From Epiperipatus broadwayi (lineage: Eukaryota; Onychophora; Udeonychophora; Euonychophora; Peripatidae): a DNA stretch of 64,000 bases. The DNA lies in assembly GCA_028023455.1 (NCBI GenBank), contig JAQFVV010012508.1:801877-865876 (forward strand). The letters are read 5' to 3'. Within the stretch, counting starts at the first letter, position 1. Every line of letters starts with the position of its first letter. This document shows positions 12,531-23,189 of the stretch, piece by piece. A program made the translations under genes and the position numbers. The notes under the pieces are model-generated. The model saw nothing but the letters and a program-made list of their open reading frames with translations, did not search any database and was not told the DNA's origin.

Positions 12531-12796
12531 CATTACCTATAGGATTTTGGACGTTGACTTCTTGATGGTTGCTGTTCACGTGAAAACTTTTCAACCAGTT
12601 AGATTTGAGGTTTTGTGGAGGTACCTATGCTTACTATTTCGTGGCACTATTCTTTAAGACATTTAGATATCCCTGATGGTTTTTCAAGTTGTTAGACAGG
12701 CACCACTTTTACCAGGCAGGCCACTGGTTCCATCGGACTCAGGCTGAAGCAAGGCCGTATGATTCCATGGTTGATAGCACTGCTTTGTTCTGGTAA

Positions 12797-12885
12797 ACAC
12801 TGATTGATTGACTGAACTGATTGAAGAGCTGATAGACAACTGAACTGATAGACTGAAATGAACTGATTGACTGATGAAAAACCGT
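12797..12885. repeat. Degenerate minisatellite, TGAACTGATTGA-type units
   Basis: Five to six imperfect units built on ACTGATTGACTGA / AACTGATAGACTGA lie in tandem. Flanks are non-repetitive. Confidence 0.6.
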
Positions 12886-13689
12886 ACTATTTATGTGATG
12901 ACCTGTTGTCACTTTGTTAATTAGTTTTATATCCGCCAGCTATATCTCTTGTTGAAATTCATCCACTGTTTTTGATTACATTCTTTTGATAAGATTTTGA
13001 TCCTGTTTTCAGTTGGTAGCCATTGTTAATTTGTTGTCTGTGAATTTTTTTTTATTAGTAGCCATTGCTAAGTCTGCTTTTTAATTTTTTAACTTTCATC
13101 TATCATTTTATCAACACGCACACATTTATCACTCGTTATTTATGCACATGTATATTTTATTCTAATAAATAGTTTAAACAAAAAGAGATTTCTTTTTTTC
13201 TTTTAGTTTTAAGATTTCTTTCTTCTCTTTTTTTTTTTCTTTAATAATTTAAATGAAAGAGAGAGTACTTTTAATTACTTGAAATTCAATTACTTTTAGC
13301 TTATCTAAGTTATATTTTCTACCCCCTTCTAATTAATAAACGACGTTTGTATGAATAACTTTTTAAACTCTTTTACATTTTCTCCTTTTTTTAATGAGAT
13401 GCTTTAATTCAATATTTTACAGACAGCTTAGTAATTTTATTATTTATTAATCAAGTTTAAAACTTCTTGGGTTATTTATGAAAATTGTTTATTTTTGTAT
13501 AATTGTACATTTTTTTATTTATCTTAAAATTTGCAGATAGCAATTTTAACATAGCGCTGCTCATTAGCGGTATAATATACAGTAAGCAACAAAGTGTGTG
13601 GTTCATTTTCCAGTTCATTTTGTAGAGGGATGTAAGTCACAGTAGCTTCAGTGAGTGTGCAGCACTCTACAGTGAAAATGTATTCGTGG
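12886..13689. other. AT-rich, no gene seen
   Basis: Long T-rich and A-rich tracts with no motif or repeat I can name. Confidence 0.5.
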
Positions 13690-13975
13690 GCAGCAGCTGA
13701 ACAGGTCCAAAAAGTTTGGGAAACTGGGGCCAGAGAAAAACTTCTGTAAAGCAGCTAGATGTGAAGAGTTGATTTTCCAGAGGATTTCCCCTAAATTTAC
13801 CAAGTGGATGGTTGCAGAAAGATGGAAGTAATTACAGCTGAAAGAAGCTCACAGTGACAGTTGTAGGGCTCTATGATGAAGCCAAATGTGTTTGTAGCTG
13901 GCTGAACTGGATCAGGGCCAAAATGTTTGGCAAACTGAGGCCAGTGGTAACTGTCTTGAAAGCAGCTAATCTTAA
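13690..13975. repeat. Two diverged ~75-bp direct repeats
   Basis: The segments 13690-13760 and about 13897-13972 share the order GCTGAAC, GGTCCAAAA/GGGCCAAAA, GTTTGG, AAACTGGGGCCAG and AAAGCAGCTA, with the spacer between them less similar. Confidence 0.6.
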
Positions 13976-13984
13976 AGGGCATCA

Positions 13985-14170
13985 GGGTAAATGAACTAAA
14001 GAGAACTATATATATATATATATAGATTGTGTTATGTGTGCAGCAATACCTCTCGTTGGGGGAAGTTAACTAAAGTGAACTATACATGTACATAGTATGT
14101 TATGTGTGTAGCAATATCTTGTCAGGGGAAGTTAACCAGAGGGAACTATATATATATATTTATGTTGCAA
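13985..14170. repeat. ~70-bp tandem repeat, about 2.5 units
   Basis: Each unit has AAGTTAACTAAAG/GAACTAT, a (TA)n stretch, TTATGTGTGCAGCAATA and a GGGGAA end. Units start near 13988, 14065 and 14130. Confidence 0.65.
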
Positions 14171-14479
14171 GTATAGCAGACTGTTCGCTATTCATATTAT
14201 TTATTATTTTGTTTGTTGGTATTTGGAATGCTTACGTAATTATGGAAGTTCATGAAAAAATGTAGAAAATTAATTTTTTTCTTTAAAACAAAATGTTATG
14301 TGATATATGACTTGATTTCCTTGCAATTAAATGCTAATTAAACTTACTGCAATATTTTTTTTATAATAAACAGAATGACTACCAAATATAAAATATAAAA
14401 AAAAAATAATAGCAAAAAGATGCTAATAACAATATTTTTGAAAGAAAAGTGCTGTCTAATATAGTTCCTACAAGGAGTT

Positions 14480-15840
14480 CCTTGCTTAATGTTTTAGATT
14501 ATAGAGTCATTTTGTTTATTATATGAAAAAATATATCAACAAATTTGATTGGTTGTTTGATAAAGTTAAGATGGAGGATATTTATAACTATAATGCATTT
14601 GAAAATAAAAATAATGTAAGGCCTAATAAAAATTCTGCACGTAATTTATCTAAATTTGATATGAATTCTTATCCCTTAAAATTTTAAATAAAGATCAATC
14701 TATGGGTCAACTGAAATGGTTTCAGCTACAGAAAAGTATGAAATTTCTTATGAAAATAAAATAGTTTTACAGACTACTTTGAATAAAGATTTAGTTGTAA
14801 AAGAAAAATTTGCTTTTGTATCAACTCAAATAAATGCTTTTAAAAAATAAATTGAAGATCCAAGCTATGATTCTTTTAAAGAAACCAGATAGTGGGAAAT
14901 ATGAAATTGTAGGATATCTAAATTCACTAAAACTATGATAGTATTGGAAAAAAAATATTTTTTTTTTTGATAGAACAAGTTACTTACTTTACTACTCTAA
15001 TGATTGCAGTGTACTTACAGTTTTCTTTAATTCTAAATATCATAAGATTACGGTTTCTTTAAGATGTATTTTTGACTTCAAGAATGGAAATGATAGAATT
15101 TCTAAATTTATTATATTTCTAAAGAATATATTAATTCAATTAAATATTCTTTTACTGAAGCTTTTAATAAAATTAATGGACTAATTATTAATGAGGATTG
15201 TGTATTTGGTAACTTTGATATTGAAAATATGTATCAATCTGTTGATAGATTGAAAAAAAATTGATGTACTTATTTCTATTTTGTTTAGAAGGAATATATA
15301 TATATAGATTTAGTGTCTGAATGTCCTAGCTTCTCACTGAGGTAAGCTAAAAGCTCGAAACCGATCGGTTTGAAGATAGGGATAATTCTAGATAGAGATT
15401 TTAAATGCTTTCTCTTGCGGCACTTATGAATAAGAACTTTTTAGAGCTATTGGTAAGTTCCCTATATTACATATATATATATAACTATTAAAAATTCATG
15501 TTATTTGTAATGTGCTTTTATTAAGTTCAGTTTATTTTAGCTACAATGATAAGTCTTGTTAGAGTACTGGGTAATTGGTTATATTATTTTCACATAACTG
15601 TTCTCTGTTTATATTGTTGTTGTTTTTTAGATAATAGTGTAATAAATTATATATATGTATTTAATTTATTCCTTAGATATGAAATAATTATTTATCTACT
15701 ATTGAGAAAAATAAATTGAAGGATTTAATGACTGGATTGAATGGTTTTGATTCTAATATTAAATTTATTATCGAGATGTATATTTTGGATTTCAATAAAT
15801 TAAAAGTTTTTAGATTTAGTACTTATTAATAATATTTTGT
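14480..15840 (+). pseudogene. Decayed coding relic, possibly Penelope-like or other RT (low confidence)
   Basis: Short plus-strand pieces read like one degraded protein: an ATG-started 36-codon frame near 14572; a 44-codon frame from the ATG at about 14718 with EKYEISYENKIVL; FGNFDIENMYQSVDR near 15207-15253, which looks like RT motif A; and after an inserted SINE arm (15305-15470), GLNGFDSNIKFIIE near 15745. The last phrase resembles the segment before motif D in Penelope-like RTs. Stops and frame changes are frequent. The family assignment is a guess from two short motifs. Confidence 0.3.
15305..15480 (+). mobile_element. Single-arm SINE copy (family I)
   Basis: Matches the right arm of 7817-8202 and of 46570-47750: CTCACTGAGGTAAGCT, CTCGAAACCGATCGG, GATAGAGATTTTAAA, then GAGCTATTGGTAAG. 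A (TA)n run flanks it on both sides. No TSD found. Confidence 0.7.
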
Positions 15841-15943
15841 ATTGTAATCACTGTTTTAAAGAAAAAAACCCATTTAAGAATTATGATTAGGCCTGCCAGT
15901 TTTTAGCTGTTCATAAAAAGCTACATTAATGAGTTTTGTTATA

Positions 15944-16219
15944 CACAGAGGCTAAACTCTCCAAATGGTAGCAGCACAAGTGAAAGCTAGAGTAATCAAT
16001 ATGTGCTAAAAGGTTTGTGCATAAAATTACTATCTAGTGCCTACTCATCCAATATCGCCAGACTGGTTTCTAGCTTGTGGATGAATATGCACTAGATAAA
16101 GATTTTATGCACAGTTCTTCTTGCATCCATTGATTACTCTGGCTTGCACTGAGTGGTGCTACTGTATGGAGAGTTTAGCCTCTGTGTAAGCAATAAGAAT
16201 GGCGATCATGTGACGTTTA
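15944..16219 (+). mobile_element. Foldback SINE-like element (family II), 13-bp TSD
   Basis: GAGTTTTGTTATA is duplicated at 15931-15943 and 16220-16232. The arms begin CACAGAGGCTAAACTCTCC and end in the complement (GGAGAGTTTAGCCTCTGTG), about 110 bp each. The tail after the right arm ends GATCATGTGACGTTTA. The core stem-and-GAAAC module is missing from the centre, so this is a shortened form. Confidence 0.85.
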
Positions 16220-16232
16220 GAGTTTTGTTATA

Positions 16233-17006
16233 GAAATAAAAGTTAAATAATTTTGAAAGCAATGTACTGCTTAAAAAAAAGTTTATATTAGTTTAATTTA
16301 ATCCGACAGGTTTATTAAAAGTATTTTATTTAAGAAGAATGATAATTATGAGAGACATTTGTAGAAAGTAAGAGAACTGCTTGAAGAAAAGCCTTACTTT
16401 AAATCCATTTATTAAATAATTCTTAAGAATCTGTGGATGTTTTTTTTTGTAATCCATGAATAGTTTATAACATTTCATACACTGTTTTAAGGTCTATGTC
16501 AAGGAAAGCAAACCGATCCATTATGAAAAAGTTAAAATTTGTAAAAGTATATCTTAATCTAAAAATATTTATGAACAGTGCTGCAAAAGTTGTCTTTTAT
16601 GGGCATATAAAATCAAAAAAGGGGTCAAAGAAATTCTTTCAATTAATCACTTTGGTTTCTGAGGCCATCCATATAAAAAATTCATCTAATGCTAAGGATA
16701 ATTAACAACAGAATTTGAGTTGTGGTTAGTTCTACGTGTATACACATTAGTTTGTAGTTTTCATTTAAGATCTATCTGTTTAATAGGTGAAACCATAGTC
16801 ATAAGTAGAAAATTTTACAAGTTTTAACGTTGATAGTATTGGAATTATTATTTAGTGGTATTTTAATTATATTTATTAGTACAGCATTAAGCAGCTTTAC
16901 TTGAACTGTGTTATTTAATCCCAAGTTAGTTATTTTAAGTTTGTAACAACAACAGTTCATAGTTTAATGGGGTAATATTGTTCATAGTATAAATGTATAA
17001 AAATAC
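16233..17006. other. AT-rich, no gene called
   Basis: A 69-codon open frame at 16496-16705 is lysine-rich and low in complexity and might be a further piece of the 14.5-kb relic. If the gene model is right this is intron. Confidence 0.4.
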
Positions 17007-17218
17007 CTTAATCTTGAAGGACATGGTGTTGCCAACTTCTTGTGGTTCATCCCAATCGAAGAAGACCTTACAGTTCTGGGGCACCAGGTATTTACCAGTC
17101 ACAAATTCCAGAAGACTATGCTTAGGATGGTGAGAGCCTGAACTCAGGACAGCAGCTGCATTCATGTTGGCAAAAGCCACGACCGTGGCAATAAAGAAGG
17201 AAAACACCAGCATTCCTT
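17007..17218 (-). CDS. First coding exon of a putative secreted protein, unknown family
   Basis: On the minus strand a pyrimidine-rich tract ending CTATTTTAG (acceptor at 17219) is followed by AAGGA and an ATG at 17213. The frame stays open for exactly 69 codons to ATTAAG, and the donor GTATTT begins at 17006 (phase 0). The product begins MLVFSFFIATVVAFANMNAAA, a credible signal peptide. A polar segment (SGSHHPKHS) and a strand-rich segment with QNCKVFFDWDEPQEVG follow, with one Cys near residue 48. GC-rich third positions contrast with the flanks. The ATG lies five bases after the acceptor, which implies an upstream 5'UTR exon. The continuation may be the exon at 496-405. I do not recognise the family; secretion is inferred from the N-terminus alone. 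Confidence 0.6.
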
Positions 17219-17576
17219 CTAAAATAGAAAAAAAATTACAATCTTTTTTTACCACATTGTATCTATATGAATTGTAAAATACATACAAAGTACAAATTAA
17301 AAATTCATAAATACATTTTAAAAAAAAAATTTAATGCAAACACCTAGAATTTATTTCTTTAATATTAATTTATTATTGTAATAAACGAGATATGTATTAT
17401 TTATTAAGCGGATGCTTTTGTTTGCCCTATAGGTTCAAATATACAAAAATTTAGATTTTTTTCTTCCATGCCATAAAATCTTTTCTAAACTTTTATGCAT
17501 CAAAAGATGACACAATATTTCTTGGAATAAGTTACTTTTAAAAGTAAAAAAAAAAAAATTATACTGACCTAATCCT
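17219..17576. other. AT-rich, probable intron of the minus-strand gene
   Basis: Contains the pyrimidine tract of the acceptor at 17219 and poly(A) runs on the plus strand. Nothing else recognised. Confidence 0.45.
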
Positions 17577-17593
17577 ATATATTGAAACTATTA

Positions 17594-17707
17594 AACATCA
17601 CATGATCACCATTTCTTATAGTTACACAAGCTGTTTACACAGAGGCTAAACTCTCCATGCATTAATTACTTTGGCTTGCACTACCGTATGGAGAGTTTAG
17701 CCTCTGC
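17594..17707 (-). mobile_element. 114-bp family II SINE-like element, ~17-bp TSD
   Basis: ATATATTGAAACTATTA at 17577-17593 is repeated with one mismatch at 17708-17724. The insert carries the inverted ends AGAGGCTAAACTCTCCAT and GGAGAGTTTAGCCTCT about 40 bp apart. On the minus strand its 3' tail reads GGTGATCATGTGATGTTT. It is the smallest family II copy with clear borders. Confidence 0.8.
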
Positions 17708-18131
17708 ATATATTGAAACTACTAATAATGAAAAAAGTCCTATATTCCCACTTTACTAAAAATGGCATTTTCAAATTTTAAACCTTATTATATATATATA
17801 CTGTAGGCTGCAGAAAGGAGTTTGCTATTAACTGAAAGGAGACCCTTTGATTCCTCTTGGAGGCCTTAAAGAAACCGAGCAGGGCAAATTCCTAATGTCC
17901 ACTCCATACGTTCTTGACGTTGCAGCTGTTATTACTATGTGATTATTCATAGAGTATACGAACATGGATGGGCTGCTCACCAACACGCATTAGCCAGCGT
18001 GGTGAGTTTATTGGCTTTTTACCTCTGAGTTTAAGATCAAGAAACACCATGGTCTTTTTTCTCAGTGCCTGATAAGGCAGAATTAATGTTTGTGTAAATG
18101 ATAAATATTTTTTCAATACATATATACAATT

Positions 18132-19088
18132 ATGACAGACAAAAATAAAGCATGGCCCTTATTCCCAGGAGGCTGTAAAGTCACCAACCAAGGCAGCGGT
18201 TGGTGGCTGAGGGCGGAGGGTGCTAAGAATCCCCTGATTGTGGACCCAGGCTGCCATTTGATGATGACTTTTTATTTAGGTACTTACAACTGCAGATCAC
18301 TTTCAAGTGAAGGAAGATTGCAAAAATTAGAAGAAGAATTGTCTTATATTAAATGGGACATTATTGGACTTCGTGAAGTTAGAAGAAAAGGTGAAGAAAC
18401 AATTGATTTAAAAAGTAGACATATATTGTATTATAAAGGCACACATATTGGAAATACAAGTGGAGTAGGATTCATTATAAATAAAAAGTGGAAGAACAAT
18501 ATTGTGGAGATTGATGGTGTATCGGACAGAGTTGCAACATTAGTTATACAACTTAATAGCAGATACCAAATGCAGATAATTCAGGTTTATGCCCCAACAA
18601 GTTCTCATAGTGATGAAGTAATAGAAGATTTTTATATGGATGTACAAAAGGCTTTTGATCAGAGTAAACAACATTTTAAAATTGTTATGGGAAACTTTAA
18701 TGCTAGAATTGGTAGACAAATGAAAGATGAAATTGCTGTAGGTAATTTTAGTTATGGTAATAGAAATGAGAGAGGACATAGACTTGTGGAGTTTGCAGAA
18801 AAAGAAAAACATATTATGAATTCATTTTTTGAAAAAAATGTTAAAAGGAAATGGACATGGAAGCATCCAAATGAAGGTACAGCAGAATTGGATTATATTT
18901 TGGCTAACAGAAAATACATATTTCAAGATTGTAATGTTCTTAATAAATTTAACACAGGAAGTGATCATCGATTAGTAAGGTGTAAGTTACGTGTTAATCT
19001 AAAACTAGAGAGACAAAAATTATTGAGAAAAACAATATTTACAGTGATATTCCTAATCTTCAAAAACATTCTAATGAATTTAAATTAG
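18132..19088 (+). CDS. RTE LINE apurinic-type endonuclease (copy B)
   Basis: The frame encodes 318 residues; the first ~45 precede the nuclease fold. The fold nicks target DNA to prime reverse transcription. Visible motifs: TYNCRSL (Asn53), LREVRR (Glu82), QVYAPTS (Tyr153), GNFNARIG (187-194), WTWKHPN (241-247), ELDYIL and SDHRLVR (Asp278, His279). In this family the GDFNA motif carries an Asp that assists catalysis. Here residue 188 is Asn (AAC), a G-to-A change, while decayed copy A still has Asp. After residue ~299 the frame leaves the protein and runs 19 codons to a stop. The true continuation is in the -1 frame from the A-run at 19028-19032. The start is the first ATG after the conserved 5' region. 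Likely inactive. Confidence 0.88.
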   Translation: MTDKNKAWPLFPGGCKVTNQGSGWWLRAEGAKNPLIVDPGCHLMMTFYLGTYNCRSLSSEGRLQKLEEELSYIKWDIIGLREVRRKGEETIDLKSRHILYYKGTHIGNTSGVGFIINKKWKNNIVEIDGVSDRVATLVIQLNSRYQMQIIQVYAPTSSHSDEVIEDFYMDVQKAFDQSKQHFKIVMGNFNARIGRQMKDEIAVGNFSYGNRNERGHRLVEFAEKEKHIMNSFFEKNVKRKWTWKHPNEGTAELDYILANRKYIFQDCNVLNKFNTGSDHRLVRCKLRVNLKLERQKLLRKTIFTVIFLIFKNILMNLN

Positions 19089-21085
19089 AACTTACAAATA
19101 GGTTTCAAGTGTTAGGAGATTTTGAACATGATTCAGATTTGAATGAAATTAATATGAAAATAACTGATACACTTTTAAAAACTGCAACAAAGATAGCTGG
19201 TAGAAAAAAGCAGCAATCGACTAATAAAATTTCTACTGAGACTAGAGAATTTATGAAGAAAAGAAGAAATATGAAGATATACAAAAATGATGTATTAAAA
19301 AAAATTGAATATCTCGAATTTTGTAAAATGGTACGGAAAAGAGTTGAAAATGATATAAGAAAGTATAACTGTGAAATAGCAAGGAAAGCTGTAGAAGAAA
19401 ATAAAAGTTTCAAGAATGTTAAACAACATTTTGGGATTGGTAGGAAATTTATATCTGCAATAAGAAAAAAAGATGGAATTATTACTAAAAAGAGAGATGA
19501 CATCATGAAATTGGTAAAAGATTTTTATCAAGAATTATATAGTAATAAAGAACAAGTACCTCCTATATCTATTACATCTTCCGAATTGCCCAGAATTTTA
19601 AATGAAGAAGTGAGAAATGCAATTAAATGTATGAAGAAAGGAAAGGCTCCAGGAAATGATGGAATTATAATTGATATATTAAAAGAAGGAGGTGAAGAAA
19701 TAGAAACAATTTTAGCAAAGTTATATACCAAATGTCTAAATGATAAAGATGTACCGGAAGATTGGAAGAATGCAGTAATAATATTAATATTTAAAAAAGG
19801 TGATAAAGAAGATATTAGAAATTACAGACCTATCAGCCTTTTATCAGTTTTATATAAAATTTTTACCAGGATAATTACAACTCGTCTACAGAGAACTTTG
19901 GATTTCCACCAACCAAGAGAACAAGCTGGATTTAAAAGTGGTTTTAGTACAATAGATCATATCCAGGTATTGAGAGAAGTCATAGAAAGGACAAATGAAT
20001 ATGAGTTGTCATTATATTTTGGATTTGTAAATTATGAAAAGGCATTCGATTCTATACACATTTCTTCAGTGATTAAAGCATTGGATCATCAAGGTATAGA
20101 TCCAGGATATTGTCATATTTTAAAGAATATTTATAAAAATGCAACAGCAACAATTAGATTACATAATGATACTGGAAAAATCAACATTGAGAAAGGTGTA
20201 AGACAAGGTGACTCCATATCTCCAAAACTTTTTACAGCAGTGCTGCAAGAAGTATTTTGTGGATTAAAATGGGAAACTAAAGGAGTGAAAGTAAATGGAG
20301 AGTATTTAAGTCATTTAGATTTTGCAGATGATGTAGTTGTTTTTGCAAATAATGCTTCAGAGCTGCAGGAAATGTTGCAGGAGTTAGCAGATGAAAGTAG
20401 GAAAGTAGGACTAAAGATAAATGTTAAAAAGACTAAAGTAATGTTTAATCGATTTGCTCAAAATATGAAAATAAAGATTGATTATGAAGAATTAGAAGAA
20501 GTTAACAGTTACAAATACCTTGGTCAGATTATTAATACAGATGGAAACATAATGGAGGAAATTAATCATAGAATTAAACTTGGTTGGAGTGCTTTTGGTA
20601 GAAATAACTTGATACTAAAAGGAAATATGCCTATGTGTTTGAAAAGAATGGTTTTTAACAAATGTGTTTTACCAGTTCTTACTTATGGATCTGAGACTTG
20701 GACACTTAATAGAAGAGCAATACAGAGACTTCAGACCACTCAAAGAAGTATGGAGAGATGTATGTTGGGAGTAACAAGAAGAGATCGAAAACGCAATGTA
20801 TGGGTAAGAGAACAAACAGGTGTTACTGACCTCATTGAAAAAATTAAAAGATTGAAGTGGAGTTGGGCTGGACATATTGCTAGAAGAGATGATAATAGAT
20901 GGACAATTGAAATTTTAAACTGGATTCCAAGAGATTGTAAAAGACCCAGAAGGAGACCACATGTAAGATGGATGGATGAAATAAGAAAATGTGTAGGGGT
21001 GATGTGGAGAAGAGAAGCTAAAGATCGGAGAAGATGGATTAAACTTGGAGAGACCTTCATCCTGCAGTGGATTTATAATGGTTGA
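18998..21085 (+). CDS. RTE LINE reverse transcriptase and C-terminal domain (copy B)
   Basis: An open frame of about 695 codons overlaps the endonuclease frame by ~90 nt. Numbered from the GTG at 19109 (658 residues): linker and thumb-like region to ~225, KKGDKEDIRNYRPISLLS (229-246), EQAGFKSGFSTIDH (271-284), motif A FVNYEKAFDSI (306-316), motif B VRQGDSISPKL (364-374), motif C DFADDVVVF (404-412), motif D GLKINVKKTK (434-443), YKYLGQIIN (468-476), and the RTE C-terminus with WAGHIARRDDNRW and RPRRRPHVRWMDEI. Motif A has Asn308 where copies A and C have Asp, which should abolish polymerisation. The reading frame is otherwise intact. Identity to copy C is about 95.6% (23 differences in 526 residues, counted by eye). 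No initiator ATG is evident for a separate RT protein. Confidence 0.88.
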   Translation, partial: SKTRETKIIEKNNIYSDIPNLQKHSNEFKLELTNRFQVLGDFEHDSDLNEINMKITDTLLKTATKIAGRKKQQSTNKISTETREFMKKRRNMKIYKNDVLKKIEYLEFCKMVRKRVENDIRKYNCEIARKAVEENKSFKNVKQHFGIGRKFISAIRKKDGIITKKRDDIMKLVKDFYQELYSNKEQVPPISITSSELPRILNEEVRNAIKCMKKGKAPGNDGIIIDILKEGGEEIETILAKLYTKCLNDKDVPEDWKNAVIILIFKKGDKEDIRNYRPISLLSVLYKIFTRIITTRLQRTLDFHQPREQAGFKSGFSTIDHIQVLREVIERTNEYELSLYFGFVNYEKAFDSIHISSVIKALDHQGIDPGYCHILKNIYKNATATIRLHNDTGKINIEKGVRQGDSISPKLFTAVLQEVFCGLKWETKGVKVNGEYLSHLDFADDVVVFANNASELQEMLQELADESRKVGLKINVKKTKVMFNRFAQNMKIKIDYEELEEVNSYKYLGQIINTDGNIMEEINHRIKLGWSAFGRNNLILKGNMPMCLKRMVFNKCVLPVLTYGSETWTLNRRAIQRLQTTQRSMERCMLGVTRRDRKRNVWVREQTGVTDLIEKIKRLKWSWAGHIARRDDNRWTIEILNWIPRDCKRPRRRPHVRWMDEIRKCVGVMWRREAKDRRRWIKLGETFILQWIYNG

Positions 21086-21106
21086 TGATGATGATGATAT
21101 ACTGTA

Positions 21107-23185
21107 ACCTTTCTTTAGCTTTCACTTGAAGCTAAATGTTAAGTTGTATATTACACTAATGTTTTAAAAAAATTTTTTTAAGTAGTTTAATTTCTATGAT
21201 AAATAAACTTTATCACTACTTAATAGTTACATGTTTAGCTATATGACAAGCTAATGTATCACATTTTTTGCAATTTCTATAACTTTAAAAGTGATTTTTA
21301 ATGGCCTGTTTATATTTTAAATGCCATAAGTAGCTCTTTATTGTTTTAAGTGCTTAGTTTTAGGTTTATTATTAACTTAAAAGTTTTAGTTAATCTAATT
21401 GTGAAATAATAAGATTAAAACCATCTTAGTTTAATTATTAAAGAATCTTAAAAATTCAATATTAGTGTAAAAACTTGAAAGCCAAGTTCAAATTCTTAAG
21501 GCTGGCTTTGCTAATGTTTAAATTAACTGTTAAAAATGCTTTATGTAATCTTAATTATAGTATAAAAATATATTTTTAAAGTTTCAAATTTTATTAATTA
21601 AAAAAAGAAGAAATAATAATAAAGCTAAAGAATGTGCTAATAAGTGTGTGTATACTTGCATGAATGTAAAAACTTGAATTTCTCAACACTTCGTTTGATT
21701 TGATATTAAACTCACTCTTATATATTTTTATTTAAAAAAAAAAATATAAATTTAAAATGTTCTGAGATAAATGCGTTTAAAGAAATATAATATTTTTGTT
21801 TAAAAATAATGTAATTTTATTATATAATGTTTTTCATTTTTATTGTAATATATTTCAAAGTTTTCTACATAATTTGTTTAAACAAATGTAATAATTAATT
21901 TGTCTGTCTAGACACAATTATTTTCAAAAATCTCTGGATATGCAAATTAGTTTATTTTTAGAAATTTTCCTAGGATTCTAATAAGTTTGTAAACTCAAGT
22001 CAATGGAGGTCAAATGGGAATAAATTAAAATGTCAATTTCCATTGTCAAAAATTGGTCATATGACTTAGCTTATAAATAAGACATACTTGTACACACTTG
22101 AATGCAGTCAGACATGTAAACAATTGTTCATTTGCTTGCTTGTTTTAATGTGCTAAGTTTTTTTTCTTTTAAACAATATTATTTCTTTAAAAGTTAACAT
22201 AATGAATTGCTAAAAAACTCATCTCGTTCAGACGTAAATTCTAAATTGATAACCTCAAGTGCTCAAGTTCTATGTTATAGGAAATATTATAGAAAAGCTT
22301 ACCAAGCATTCTATTTTACAATGTTTAAATCATTTTCACTTGAATTTTGCACTTGGTTGGAATTTAAAATACGATGTTATCATACCTGATACCCAAAAAC
22401 TTTAATTAATTCTCATATTTACATGATAAATAGCTGATATTTCAAGTCACTTTAATATACATTTAAAATTATTAATAATGATAATGATTCTGAACTATCT
22501 CACTGTTTAAGAAATAATTGAAAATATTTTTCTTAAAAGTTTCATCTTTCTAAAGCAGGGTAATTTCAGAGTTTGCTTCATTTTTTTTTAAATAGAAGTT
22601 TCAAATTCTAGATATTAAAACCTATGTTATGAGAATAAAAATATTATATAAATCTCTCATATGAAGTTACATATACTTCAATTAGAAAAATATTTAATTT
22701 ATTCAACATATATTATTCAGACACATAGTTATGTGTGCTGTTATTCTTAATAGACATTTGTTATTATGCATAGTAGCAACATAAAACAAGTTTACTTCTA
22801 CAAGATATTTGTTTTGTTAATTTCATATTAGAGTAAAGAAATATATTTTTCTTTGCCCCATGGAAATTAAAATAAATGACGTTGATTGTTTTGCGAAACT
22901 TATAATATGCTATCAAGTATTTTCAAATATAATGTTCATAGAATTTTAAGTGAAAATAGGAAAGTTCCAGAATAATTATCCATAGCGAAGTTGATTAGAA
23001 TTTATCTTCTGCTAATTATAAAAGTCTGTTCACTCTTCCTTGCCTGGTTGTTATTTGAAAATCTACTCTATTATAAAAAGATGGTATTTCAAGAAAATAA
23101 TTGCTCCTCCTGCCTATCATTAATAAAGTGCTTTTGAAGGATAGAAAAGTTAAATGACATTAAAAAGACTGCATCTGTGGACCTG
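21107..23185. other. AT-rich, no gene seen
   Basis: About 2 kb of very AT-rich sequence with poly(A)/(T) tracts. The short open frame at 22207-22389 has no motif and I do not call it. Confidence 0.55.
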
Positions 23186-23189
23186 TGGT

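Larger units (their letters stand above)
17806..21096 (+). mobile_element. Full-length RTE-type LINE, copy B, 10-bp TSD
   Basis: ATATACTGTA is duplicated at 17796-17805 and 21097-21106, so both ends are defined and the element is 3291 bp, typical of RTE. It has a short 5'UTR (17806-18131), an endonuclease frame, a reverse transcriptase frame, a very short 3'UTR and a GAT-repeat tail (about 21083-21096). It is the reference copy for the family in this window. The endonuclease and RT are in different frames that overlap (see the two entries). Two key Asp positions are Asn, so it is probably immobile today. Confidence 0.93.

Noticed and set aside
12537-12624. Open 29-codon stretch on the minus strand with donor AG|GTAATG at 12536
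   Set aside because: There is no pyrimidine tract before the only usable AG (12625). Its exit phase (1) would not fit the phase-0 entry of the exon at 496-405.
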